Assembly: GCF_900111745.1 (NCBI RefSeq)
Contig: NZ_FOIJ01000006.1
Span: 248,001 to 312,000 of the forward strand
Direction of reading: 5' to 3'
From: Stigmatella erecta
Lineage (GTDB): Bacteria; Myxococcota; Myxococcia; Myxococcales; Myxococcaceae
Length of the DNA: 64,000 nucleotides
A model generated the notes under the pieces. The model was given only the letters and a program-made list of their open reading frames with translations. It had not been told where the DNA came from and did no database searches. Below, in pieces: positions 18,825-27,152 of the stretch. Position numbers and translations under genes: made by a program. Each line of letters opens with the position of its first letter. Position 1 is the stretch's first letter.

Positions 18825-19189
18825 CCTGGAATTTGTCAGACCAAGTACTTGGCTGAACGGACCGGCGATTCAGCCTCCAACGATGCGGCACTCCTGACTG
18901 GTCAGCAGTGACGCGAGGCCACTGCGCGCGGGAGGCGGGCGTCAGACCTCGACGCACCGGCTTCCCGCACGTCATGTGCCACCATGCTGCTGGTGTCTCC
19001 CGCTTGTTAGCGCCTGCCGTCTGCCTTCTCCGCCAACACCCAAGGAGAACAGGGTTGTCCCGGAGCACCGGAAACACTTCGTAACGCCCATGTAACGAAC
19101 ACGTCACAGCGCCCCTTCAAGGTGCTTCTCGTCGCGTCAGGCCCTGCGGCCCTGGCGGAGAAACCCTTCACGTTGCTTGGGAGCGCTGC
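18825..19189. other. Intergenic region upstream of the polyphosphate operon
   Basis: 365 bp without a gene. Apart from the 11-bp-spaced hexamers at 19080-19107, noted separately, I see no hairpin with a T run and no small gene. It should hold the promoter of the cotH-led operon. Confidence 0.5.
19080..19107 (+). promoter_or_regulatory. Three hexamers at 11-bp spacing, Pho-box-like
   Basis: CGTAAC (19080-19085), TGTAAC (19091-19096) and CGTCAC (19102-19107) repeat with exactly 11-bp periodicity, about 80 bp before the cotH start codon. PhoB/PhoP family regulators bind direct repeats with 11-bp period and a (T)GT(C/A)A(C/T) core. Given the phosphate porin and polyphosphate polymerase downstream, a phosphate-starvation box is the best reading, but no binding data are available. 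Confidence 0.5.
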
Positions 19190-20821
19190 ATGTTTGGACG
19201 TTCGAGGTTGGGAGCACTCGCTGCACTCGCACTCCTTTCCACCGCCTGTGGAGACGATGGGAGGCCCGACGGGTGGACCGACGCCACGCACGGCAAGAAC
19301 GCCAAGCCCGCCTATGACGTCGTCTTCCCCCAGGGCCAGGTCAACCGGATGGACATCACCGTCGCCCCGGAAGACTGGCAGGCGATGCAGGATGACATGA
19401 CCGGCATGCTCGGGACGTTCGGCAGCCGCGGCAGTGGGCCGGGCGGCGGAGGCGGAGGCCCCGGCGGCGCGCTCCCCGTGGAGCTGACCCAAGCCTGCGA
19501 GGGCAAGGCCGCGGGCGAGGCCTGCACCGCGACCTTCCAGGGCAACAGCTTCACCAGCACCTGCCGGCAGCTCCAGGACGGCATGCTCTTCTGCCAGCCC
19601 CGAGGTGGGGGAGGAGGCCCCGGAGGCGGTGCCCCACCCGACGGCGGTGTTCCCCCGGACGGCGGCACGGCCCCTGGCGGTGGGGGCCCGGGTGGCGGCG
19701 GCGGCGGGGACCTCATTCCCAACACGCCCGTGTACGTGCCCTCGACGGTGCGCTTCGGGGACAAGACATGGTGGCACGTGGGCGTGCGCTTCAAGGGCAA
19801 CTCCTCGCTGTCCCAGTCGTGGGGCAGCGGGGTGGGCAAGCTCCCCTTCCGGCTCCACTTCGACAAGTTCGAGGACGAGTACCCGGAGATCGACAACCAG
19901 CGCTTCTACGGCTTCCAGAAGCTGTCGCTCTCCAACAGCGTGGCCGACGCGTCGCTGATCCGCGACAAGGTGGCGACGGATCTCTTCCGTGAGTCCGGCG
20001 TGCCCGCCTCGCACACCGCCTTCGTGGCGCTCTACGTGGACCATGGCGAGGGGGCCGAGTACTACGGCCTGTACACGCTCGCCGAGGACCCTGGAGATCC
20101 GCTGCTCAACAGCTTCTTCGGCACGGACAAGGGTGCGCTCTACGAGGCCGACGGCGTGGGCGCCCGGCTCCAGACCTTCGACGCGGAGTCCTTCGGCCCC
20201 GAGACGGACGCGGCCGAGGAGGGCTGGTCGAGCGTGGAGGCCCTCATCTCCGCGCTTAACGCGGACCGGAGCGACGCGGCCGCCTGGCGCGCCAACCTCG
20301 AGGCGAAGTTCGACGTGGACGGCTTCCTCAAGTGGCTCGCCATCGCCGCCGTGGCCCAGCACTGGGACGCCTACGGCGCGATGACGCACAACTACTACCT
20401 CTATGCGCACCCCGGGGAGAACGGGCGCGTCCACTGGATTACCTGGGACCATGACCGCACCCTGAGCGGCGGTGGCGGCGGCGGCGGCATGGGCTCGGTG
20501 TCGCTCACGCGCGACGAGGTGACCAACGCCTGGCCGCTCATCCGCTACGTGCTCGATGAGCCCACCTACCGGGCGGCCTATCAGCAGTACGCGCTGGAGG
20601 CGGCGCGGGGCCCCTTCGCCCCCGAGGCGCTGAAGGCCCGCTTCAGCGCGGAGCACGCGCTCATCGCCCCCTGGGTCACCGGTGAGAACGCGGAGCGCCA
20701 GGGCTTCACCTTCCTGACCAGCCCCCAGCAGTTCCAGGACGCGCTCACCGGTACCTCGGGCCTGTTGCAGTTCGCCGGCCAGCGCGCGGCCCAGGTCGAG
20801 GCCGCCTTCGGGACGCCGTGA
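19190..20821 (+). CDS. CotH-like kinase lipoprotein
   Basis: A 543-aa lipoprotein (lipobox STAC) with a CotH domain, the atypical protein-kinase fold first known from Bacillus spore coat. The family signatures VRFKGNSS, FYGFQKLSLSN with DASLIRDKVA, and the late NYYLY...WITWDHDRTL (metal-binding Asp) are present. Between residues about 80 and 180 there are Gly/Pro-rich linkers around a small Cys-containing segment. As an exported CotH it may phosphorylate surface proteins. It leads a five-gene operon; the next gene begins inside its stop codon (GTGA). CotH, VTC and DUF4956 genes are often neighbours in bacteria. Confidence 0.9.
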   Translation: MFGRSRLGALAALALLSTACGDDGRPDGWTDATHGKNAKPAYDVVFPQGQVNRMDITVAPEDWQAMQDDMTGMLGTFGSRGSGPGGGGGGPGGALPVELTQACEGKAAGEACTATFQGNSFTSTCRQLQDGMLFCQPRGGGGGPGGGAPPDGGVPPDGGTAPGGGGPGGGGGGDLIPNTPVYVPSTVRFGDKTWWHVGVRFKGNSSLSQSWGSGVGKLPFRLHFDKFEDEYPEIDNQRFYGFQKLSLSNSVADASLIRDKVATDLFRESGVPASHTAFVALYVDHGEGAEYYGLYTLAEDPGDPLLNSFFGTDKGALYEADGVGARLQTFDAESFGPETDAAEEGWSSVEALISALNADRSDAAAWRANLEAKFDVDGFLKWLAIAAVAQHWDAYGAMTHNYYLYAHPGENGRVHWITWDHDRTLSGGGGGGGMGSVSLTRDEVTNAWPLIRYVLDEPTYRAAYQQYALEAARGPFAPEALKARFSAEHALIAPWVTGENAERQGFTFLTSPQQFQDALTGTSGLLQFAGQRAAQVEAAFGTP

Positions 20822-21606
20822 GCGGGGCGGAGGACGCCGTGTTCATCGAATCGCGTGAGGACGTGGTGCAGCCATCCCCGGAGCTGGATCACGAGCGGCG
20901 CTTCCTCCCCTCTCCCGAGGGGGTGGCGTCCTTCGTGGAAGCGGTGCGGCCGTGGACCGAGCCCCTGGTGTATGACCCGGAGCAGCCCCACGCCTTCACG
21001 CGCACGACGTACTTCGACACGGAGCGGCTGGACTTCCTGGCCTCCTGTGGAACGAAGCGCCCCCAGCGCCTGCGGCTGCGCGAGTACGCGGGGAGCCCGC
21101 ACCTCGCCCAGCCCCCCGTGCTGACCGGCCCCCGGTTCCTCGAGGTGAAGATGACCACGGGGGCCAGGCGCACGAAGACCCGGTGCCCAGTCTCGGAGGA
21201 GGCGGCGAACGCGCTGCTCTCCGGCCTCGCGCAGCCCCTGGCGCTGCTGCCCCCGGAGCTGCCGGGGCGGGCCTTCGGGCCCATGCGGCCCCAGGTGACG
21301 GCCTGGTACCGCCGCAGCACGCGGGCCACGGCGGATGGCGGCGTCCGCCTCACGCTCGACGAGGAGCTCTCCTTCGCGCTGCCCCCCGGGCACAGCGAGA
21401 CCGGAGGGCCCGCCCTGCCCACGCGGCTCATCGAGCGGCTCCCCGCGCCCCTGCTGGAGGTGAAGTGGCGGGGGCCTCCGCCCCGGTGGCTCGCGCAGGC
21501 CCTGACGCGGCTCGTCCCCTTCGAGTCCCGCGGCTCGAAATTCGAGCAGGGCATGCGCGCACTGCTCGGCAGCACCGTCACGCCGCTCCCCCGCCTTCCC
21601 CGCTGA
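20818..21606 (+). CDS. VTC-domain polyphosphate polymerase
   Basis: A 262-aa protein with the VTC (vacuolar transporter chaperone) catalytic domain that makes polyphosphate from nucleoside triphosphate inside a beta-barrel tunnel. The alternating charged strands lining the tunnel are visible: HERRF, RLRLREY, FLEVKM, WYRRSTRA, LTLDEEL and LLEVKW. It is a stand-alone cytoplasmic catalytic domain without SPX. The GTG at 20818 overlaps the CotH stop. The downstream DUF4956 membrane protein is a common partner and may conduct or receive the product. Confidence 0.88.
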   Translation: MSGAEDAVFIESREDVVQPSPELDHERRFLPSPEGVASFVEAVRPWTEPLVYDPEQPHAFTRTTYFDTERLDFLASCGTKRPQRLRLREYAGSPHLAQPPVLTGPRFLEVKMTTGARRTKTRCPVSEEAANALLSGLAQPLALLPPELPGRAFGPMRPQVTAWYRRSTRATADGGVRLTLDEELSFALPPGHSETGGPALPTRLIERLPAPLLEVKWRGPPPRWLAQALTRLVPFESRGSKFEQGMRALLGSTVTPLPRLPR

Positions 21607-21637
21607 TCTCCCCCTGCCTTCCGAGGAGTGCCTCGCC

Positions 21638-22861
21638 GTGCCCGTGCCCCGCTTGCCCGCCGTCTCCCGGATGCCGGCCCGCATCCCCTGGGTCCCAGCA
21701 CTCCTGGCCGGAGTGCTCCTCGCGGGGACCTCCGTGCGCGCCCAGCCCGCCGGGCCGGAAGAAGACCCTCCCGCGGAGGCCTCCCCGCCGCCCGCCAAGC
21801 CCCTAAAGCCCCGCGAGCCCCACAACGAGACGGAGTCGGGCGGCGACATCACCTCGGAGCTTCCCTTGCGGCTCGGCTCGGTGGAGGTGGGCGGCCGGCT
21901 CTCGCTCCGGGAGACGCTGGTGAAGCCCCAGGTGGGTGACTGGGCCGGGGAGCTGGCCCTGGGCACGGCCCGGCTGGAGTTCACCTACCGCTGGAAGAAG
22001 CGCGTGCGCGCCGTGGTGGAGTTCGACGCCCAGGATCTCCAGACGGGCGACAGCAGCCTGAAGGATGCCTTCGTCTGGTTGAAGGCCTCCAAGGCCGTCT
22101 CCTTCCGCGCGGGACACTTCAAGGTGCCGCTCTCCCTCATCGAGCTGGAGTCCGGCGCGCGGCTGCCGCTCGTCCGCCGGGGCCTGCTGCGCGATGTGCT
22201 GGATGACGCGCTGGGGCTCAGCGGGCGGCGGTATGGCGCGCAGCTCGAATGGAAGTGCGCCGGGTGTTCCCAGGACCTGCGGCTGCGCGTGGGCGCGTGG
22301 CAGGCCCGGGACCTGGAGGACGACGTCTCCGTCTCCAAGGGCTTGGGCCTCACCCCCGCCCTGCGGGGCACCTGGGCTGCGGGGAACCTGGAGGTGGGGC
22401 TCTCCGCCCTCTACCAGCCCGAGGGCGCCAGCGAGTTCGGCGACCGCAACGGCTGGACGGCGGGGCTCGACGCCCACCACGAGCTGCCCCTCGGCCCGAG
22501 CGCGCTGCGGACCTGGGCCGAAGTGCTCCTGGGCAAGGCCAGCGCCCTCACCACCACCGAGGGACGGTTCCTCACCGGCCGCCTGCTGGCCGCCTGGCGG
22601 CTGGGCGGCGCGCTGCGCGGGGAGGCCTACGTGGAGCCCTTCCTGATGGCCTCCGCGCTCGAACCGGACCTGGAGCGGGACGGTGACTGGCTGTGGGAAG
22701 GCGTGGGCGGGCTCAACGCGGGCCAGTGGCGGTTGTGGCGGCTCCAGACGCAGTTCGAGCTCCGCCGCAAGAGCGACGGCACGCCCGCGGAGCTGACCGC
22801 GCTCAAGAAGAACCTCGCCTCACGGCGGGCCCTGTTGGTGCAACTGGAGGTGAGCTTCTGA
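21638..22861 (+). CDS. Phosphate-selective porin O/P family outer-membrane protein
   Basis: A 407-aa beta-barrel protein with a signal peptide (hydrophobic core ending at VRA-QPAG). The mature part is built of alternating strands with aromatic girdles and contains the FRAGHFKVPLS segment typical of porin O/P, near the loop that feeds the pore in OprP/OprO. The GTG at 21638 follows GAGGAG. Its stop shares a base with the start of the kinase-like gene. In this operon an outer-membrane channel for phosphate or polyphosphate is the likely role; anion selectivity itself is inferred. Confidence 0.82.
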   Translation: MPVPRLPAVSRMPARIPWVPALLAGVLLAGTSVRAQPAGPEEDPPAEASPPPAKPLKPREPHNETESGGDITSELPLRLGSVEVGGRLSLRETLVKPQVGDWAGELALGTARLEFTYRWKKRVRAVVEFDAQDLQTGDSSLKDAFVWLKASKAVSFRAGHFKVPLSLIELESGARLPLVRRGLLRDVLDDALGLSGRRYGAQLEWKCAGCSQDLRLRVGAWQARDLEDDVSVSKGLGLTPALRGTWAAGNLEVGLSALYQPEGASEFGDRNGWTAGLDAHHELPLGPSALRTWAEVLLGKASALTTTEGRFLTGRLLAAWRLGGALRGEAYVEPFLMASALEPDLERDGDWLWEGVGGLNAGQWRLWRLQTQFELRRKSDGTPAELTALKKNLASRRALLVQLEVSF

Positions 22862-24543
22862 TGCTGATCGTCTTCGAGGGAATCGATGGGTCGGGCAAGA
22901 CGACCCTGTCCAACCGCGTGGCGCAAGCGCTGCGGCAGGCGGGCCTCCGGGTGCGCCACGTGCGCGAGGGCGGCCAGCTCGCCTCGCCCGTGTCCGAGTC
23001 CCTGCGCCGCTTCACGAGGGACCCCGCGAACCTGGCGCTCACGCCCATGGCCGAGCTGCTGCTCTACGCAGCGCGCGAAGCGCAGCTGCTGGAGGAAGTG
23101 ACGCGGCCCGCGCTGGCGACGCACGAGCTCGTCATCACCGACCGCTTCTTCTATACCGCCGAAGTGCTCGCCCGCTGGGGCCGGGGCATGCCCGAGTCCT
23201 CGGTGCGCCCGGTGCTCGATGCCTGCGCGGGCGGACTGACACCGGACCATGTCTTCTGGATCGACGTGGACCCCACGATTGCCCGGGCTCGCCGCAAAAT
23301 CTCCAAGGTCCTCACACCGAAGCCCGGTGCACCCTCCCGCAAGGGGCTGGCCGGGGCAGGGCTCCAGGTCCGGCTGCGCGCCGGCTACCGCACCCTCGCC
23401 TCGGAGTCTCCCGGCCGCTGGAGCCTGGTGGAGAACGCGGGCCTGCCGCTCGACGTGCTCGTCACGCGGCTGGTGCAGGACATTCTCCAGCTCCGGCAGG
23501 GCCTGCCCCTCCCCGCCTCCGCCGCCCAGGCCGTCCCTGCGCCCGTGCTCCGCTCGCTCGGCGAGGCGCGCGAGCACTTCCTCCGCCGGATCGACCGGTG
23601 GATGGACGAGGAGCCCGCGCTCGCCGCCTACCACCTCGCCCGCTTCGACGGCGAGGAGGTGGAGGCGCGGCGGGAGCAGCTCGCCACGCGCTGCCCGGAG
23701 CTCGTGGCCTACAGCCTTGCGGGGCTCGTGACGCCCGCGGCCTGGAAGCTGCGCCGGCAGCTGGCGGAAGCGGCCCCCGTGCAGACGCTGGGCTCGCTGA
23801 CGGACGCGGCCCAGGGGGCCCCGGAGTCCTGGGGGCTGCGCGAGGGGCTGCTGCAGCGGGCGCCCATGGAGGTGGCCGCCTCGCTCCAGGGGCTCGACTC
23901 GGAGCCGGCCTGGGCGCTGCGCGAGCGGCTCTTCTTCTCCGCGGCCGAGAACGTGGTGGCCTCGCTCCAGGGGCTCGACTCGGAGCGCGCGTGGGCCCTG
24001 CGGCTGCGCTGGCTGTCGGATGCCGGGGGCCAGGACGCGCTCGGGCTGGAGCGCGTGGCCCGCACGGCGTGCCGCTCGCTCAAGGGGCTCGGCTCGGAGC
24101 GCGCCTGGCAGTGGCGGGAGCGGGCCTGGAGCGCCGCGCCGGATGCCGTCCTCCGCTCGCTGGAGGGGCTCGACAGCCCCCGGGCCTGGCAGCTCCGGGA
24201 GGAGCACGTGGCGCGGGCCCCCCGGGCGGTCCTCGAATCCCTCACCGGCCTGGAGCACCCCCGGGCCTGGGCACTGCGAGAGACCTTCGGCGCGCAGTGC
24301 GAGGAGGCGCTGAACTCCATCGAAGGGCTGGAGGGCGGGGCGGCCTGGGGGCTGCGCACCGCGCTGGCGGACACGTGGCCCTCGGCGGCCGTGCGGAGCC
24401 TGGGGCCGCTCGAGACGACGGCGCGGGGCATCGCCTTCACCGAGCGGCTCCTGTCCCAGCACCCCGATGACTTCGCCTTGCTGCGCCATTCGGCGCGGTG
24501 TGCCCCGGGCCCCCTGCCGAGGTTCCAACATGCTTCCGCCTGA
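22861..24543 (+). CDS. Thymidylate-kinase-like protein with C-terminal repeats
   Basis: A 560-aa two-part protein. Residues 1-210 are a thymidylate-kinase-like P-loop domain: Walker A GIDGSGKTT (7-15), the ITDRFF motif (Asp94-Arg95) and a basic lid region (RARRKISK). Residues about 280-530 hold helical repeats of the form S-L-x-G-L-D-S-x-x-A-W-x-L-R-E, nine or so units, resembling a HEAT-type scaffold. True dTMP kinases are about 210 aa and lack such a tail. Polyphosphate kinase 2 belongs to the same P-loop branch, so activity on polyphosphate or a nucleotide made from it is conceivable but unproven. The ATG at 22861 overlaps the porin stop by one base. Confidence 0.82.
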   Translation: MLIVFEGIDGSGKTTLSNRVAQALRQAGLRVRHVREGGQLASPVSESLRRFTRDPANLALTPMAELLLYAAREAQLLEEVTRPALATHELVITDRFFYTAEVLARWGRGMPESSVRPVLDACAGGLTPDHVFWIDVDPTIARARRKISKVLTPKPGAPSRKGLAGAGLQVRLRAGYRTLASESPGRWSLVENAGLPLDVLVTRLVQDILQLRQGLPLPASAAQAVPAPVLRSLGEAREHFLRRIDRWMDEEPALAAYHLARFDGEEVEARREQLATRCPELVAYSLAGLVTPAAWKLRRQLAEAAPVQTLGSLTDAAQGAPESWGLREGLLQRAPMEVAASLQGLDSEPAWALRERLFFSAAENVVASLQGLDSERAWALRLRWLSDAGGQDALGLERVARTACRSLKGLGSERAWQWRERAWSAAPDAVLRSLEGLDSPRAWQLREEHVARAPRAVLESLTGLEHPRAWALRETFGAQCEEALNSIEGLEGGAAWGLRTALADTWPSAAVRSLGPLETTARGIAFTERLLSQHPDDFALLRHSARCAPGPLPRFQHASA

Positions 24544-25195
24544 ATTCTCCCTGGGAACGGCCGCGGCCGAGCCCCACGCGCTGTCCATTCTGGAAACGCT
24601 GACCCGCTTTGGCCTGGCGCTCGTGCTGGGCGCGAGCCTGGCCTACCGGCCCTGGCGCAAGCTGCTGTCCCACGCGCCGCCGCTGCTCGTGGAGGCGGCG
24701 CACACCCAGCTGCTCATCGCCGTGGCCGGCGCGATGATGACGACGGTCATCGGCGACAGCGTGTCCCGGGCCTTTGGCCTGGTGGGCCTGGGGGGCTTCA
24801 TCCGCTTCCGCTCGGGCATCAAGGACCCCCGGGACGCGGCCGTGATGTTCGTGATGATCGGCGTGGGCATGGCGTGCGGCCTGGGCGCCTTCTCCGTGGC
24901 CCTCTGCGCCACCGTCTTCTTTGGCTGCGTGCTGATGGCCCTGGACACGACGACCCAGCGGCGCACCCAGCTGGTGAAGCTGTCGCTGGGGCTGGAGAAC
25001 CTGGCCACGGCCCTGCCCTCGCTCAAGCAGCTGCACCCGCAGGCACGCATCCTCGCCCTGGAGCAGACCGCAACCCCCGGGGGGACGGCGGTGGTGGAGC
25101 TCATCGTGCCGCAGCAGATGGACGGCCTGGAGCTGCTCGAAGGGGTCCGCCGCCACCTTCCCGGCGTGCAGAGCGCCTCCATCGACCCGGGGTAG
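24530..25195 (+). CDS. DUF4956 family membrane protein
   Basis: A 221-aa inner-membrane protein: about four hydrophobic helices in the first 140 residues (including the GLVGLGGFIRFRSGIKDP segment, similar to MgtC/SapB-type and DUF4956 proteins) and a cytoplasmic ACT-like C-terminal domain. The start at 24530 overlaps the kinase-like gene by 14 bp, which supports coupling. DUF4956 genes accompany VTC polymerases widely; the protein may anchor the polymerase or move the product. It ends 12 bp before the convergent Gre-family gene. Confidence 0.85.
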   Translation: MLPPEFSLGTAAAEPHALSILETLTRFGLALVLGASLAYRPWRKLLSHAPPLLVEAAHTQLLIAVAGAMMTTVIGDSVSRAFGLVGLGGFIRFRSGIKDPRDAAVMFVMIGVGMACGLGAFSVALCATVFFGCVLMALDTTTQRRTQLVKLSLGLENLATALPSLKQLHPQARILALEQTATPGGTAVVELIVPQQMDGLELLEGVRRHLPGVQSASIDPG

Positions 25196-25207
25196 CGGGA
25201 AAACCCC

Positions 25208-25660
25208 TCAGGCGGCGAAGGTGATGGTCCAGTCCACCGGCTCGCCCTGGATGACGACCTCGACAACGTCGCCGGGCCGCTTGCCCATCAGGGCGCGGCC
25301 AAAGGGTGACACGGGGGTCACCACCCGCATGTGCCCATCTCCGCCGGGCAGCGTCAGCTCCTCGCCGGCCCCCACAGGGGCGATGAAGAAGGTCTGCCCC
25401 ATCTCCTCGTTCTCCACCTCGACGATGGCGCCCAGGCCAATGCGCTCGCCCTTGCGCAGCGGCCGGGGATGGAACGCATCGAGCGCATCGAGCGCGGCGC
25501 GGGCCTGGGTGTCCCGCTGGGCGGTGCCCCGGGCGAGGTTGACGGCACGGGCCGCGCCGGAGCGCGCATCCGCGCGGGCTTCCGAGTGGGCCCGGTGGGC
25601 GGTCTGAAGGGCAGAACGGAGCCGCTCACCCAGCTGTGAGACGAGATAGGGCTTGTCCAT
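25208..25660 (-). CDS. GreA/GreB-family elongation factor-like protein
   Basis: A 150-aa protein with a short helical N-terminal half and the FKBP-like GreA/GreB C-terminal domain (VTPVSPFGRALMGKRPGDVVEV, about residues 112-135). The N-terminal coiled-coil finger is shorter and differs from canonical GreA (about 158 aa), so it may be a Gre/Rnk paralogue that binds the RNA polymerase secondary channel. It converges with the DUF4956 gene. Confidence 0.85.
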   Translation of the reverse strand: MDKPYLVSQLGERLRSALQTAHRAHSEARADARSGAARAVNLARGTAQRDTQARAALDALDAFHPRPLRKGERIGLGAIVEVENEEMGQTFFIAPVGAGEELTLPGGDGHMRVVTPVSPFGRALMGKRPGDVVEVVIQGEPVDWTITFAA

Positions 25661-25808
25661 GGGCGGAACGATACGGACCCCTTGGGAGGGGGCAAGGAAT
25701 CGTCTGCCGAGCCACAGACCGGGCCGAGCCGCCTACGCCTCCCCGGCGAATCGCATTACGATGCGGCCCCCTGTGCGTTCCTGCGACTGGCGGAGGCCTT
25801 GTCACCCC

Positions 25809-27044
25809 GTGCGAATCCGAATCCTCTGTCTGTACACCACCCTCCTGCTGGCCGCCTGTGCCAGGACCTCCCGCTCGCCCGGGAGCGAATTGCCCGAGGA
25901 GGCACCCGTGGCACGTTTCTGGCGGAGCAGCGCGGCGGCGAAGGACTTCGAGCGCTTCCACCGGCAGGGCACGGTGCTGGCGCAGGATGGGGCCCTGGCG
26001 CTGGACGCGGAGGCCCCGCTGGGCAGCTCTCCCTTTCCCGCGGGGGGCGCGCCCGGCACGCCCCCCATCGAGCGCTACCGCGTGGGCTCGGCGGTCCTGG
26101 CCGAGCAGGCCATCACCGGCGGCTTCGACAGCGCCATTCCCTCCTATGACGCGCTCACCCCGCCCGGCACGTGGGTGCGGGTGACGCTCGCCGCGCGCGT
26201 GGAGGGCACCTGGACGAAGGACTACGACTTCGGCCCCTGGGCGCTCGACAAGGGCACCGTCTCCCGGCGCAGCGTGGATGGGCAGGAGGACTCCCAGGGA
26301 CGGGTGCTCACCGACACGCTCATGCTCAAGCGGAAGGCGGAGGCCCTGCGCGCCACGGTGTGGCTCTACTCCACCCAGCCCGGGGTAAGCCCGCGCGTCC
26401 GGGCGCTCTCGGTGGCGCTGAGCGACGGGACGCGCATGCCGGTGGATGCCCCGTCGGATCAAACCGCGTGGGGGACGGTGCTGGACGTGCCGGGCCTCTC
26501 GCAGATGCCCTACCCGAATGGGGGGCCGGTGTGGTGCTCGCCCACCTCCACCACGATGCTGCTGGGCTACTGGAACCGGAAGCTGGGCCGCGAGGATTTG
26601 GCCGAGCCGGTGCCCACCGCCGCTGCCAACGTCTATGACGAGGTGTACCGGGGCACGGGCAACTGGAGCTTCAACACCGCCTACGCCGCCGCCCGGGGCG
26701 AGGGGGCCCTGCACGGCGCGGTGGTGCGGCTCGACGCGTTCTCCCAGGTGGAGCGGTTCATCGCCGCGGGCATTCCCGTGAGCATCAGCATCGCCTACAC
26801 GGCGGGAACACTCACGGGGTCGGCGGCCTACAGCTCGGACGGACACCTCATCGTGGTGAAGGGCTTCACGCCCCAGGGGGACGTCGTGTGCAACGACCCG
26901 GCCTTCCCGAGCGACGACAAGGTCGGGGTGACGTACAAGCGGGACGAGCTCTGGCAGGCGTGGCGCCACTCGGCGGGCGCCGCCTACGTGCTGTGGCCTT
27001 CCGGCACGGCGTTGCCGGCGGGCTCGGTCAGCCCGGTGCCCTGA
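25809..27044 (+). CDS. C39-like cysteine peptidase lipoprotein
   Basis: A 411-aa lipoprotein (lipobox LAAC) with a C-terminal C39-like papain-fold peptidase. The catalytic Cys is in VWCSPTSTTMLLGYW, the His in DGHLIVVKGF, and the Asn-Asp pair in VCNDPAF. The N-terminal 230 residues are an uncharacterised beta-rich domain found ahead of such peptidases. The GTG at 25809 gives the signal peptide VRIRILCLYTTLLLAAC and has GGAGG upstream; an ATG at 25761 would bury it. It probably cleaves peptides outside the cytoplasmic membrane. Confidence 0.83.
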   Translation: MRIRILCLYTTLLLAACARTSRSPGSELPEEAPVARFWRSSAAAKDFERFHRQGTVLAQDGALALDAEAPLGSSPFPAGGAPGTPPIERYRVGSAVLAEQAITGGFDSAIPSYDALTPPGTWVRVTLAARVEGTWTKDYDFGPWALDKGTVSRRSVDGQEDSQGRVLTDTLMLKRKAEALRATVWLYSTQPGVSPRVRALSVALSDGTRMPVDAPSDQTAWGTVLDVPGLSQMPYPNGGPVWCSPTSTTMLLGYWNRKLGREDLAEPVPTAAANVYDEVYRGTGNWSFNTAYAAARGEGALHGAVVRLDAFSQVERFIAAGIPVSISIAYTAGTLTGSAAYSSDGHLIVVKGFTPQGDVVCNDPAFPSDDKVGVTYKRDELWQAWRHSAGAAYVLWPSGTALPAGSVSPVP

Positions 27045-27084
27045 GCGAAGGAACGCGCCGCCCCGCCCCCCGGAGCCTGTGCCT

Positions 27085-27117
27085 TGGACGTCAGCCTCCC
27101 GTGTGAGGCTTCGTCCA
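27085..27117 (+). terminator. Possible terminator hairpin
   Basis: Imperfect stem: tggacg (27085-27090) with cgtcca (27112-27117), and agcctc (27093-27098) with gaggct (27105-27110). It lies 41 bp after the C39-like gene. There is no T run, so it may be a weak or Rho-assisted terminator, or an element ahead of the toxin gene. Confidence 0.35.
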
Positions 27118-27152
27118 TGTGAGCCAGCACAGCACAGGCATGGGAGGACGCG

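Noticed and set aside
22861-24543. Housekeeping thymidylate kinase (tmk)
   Set aside because: Far longer than tmk, with a repeat tail, and buried in a polyphosphate operon.
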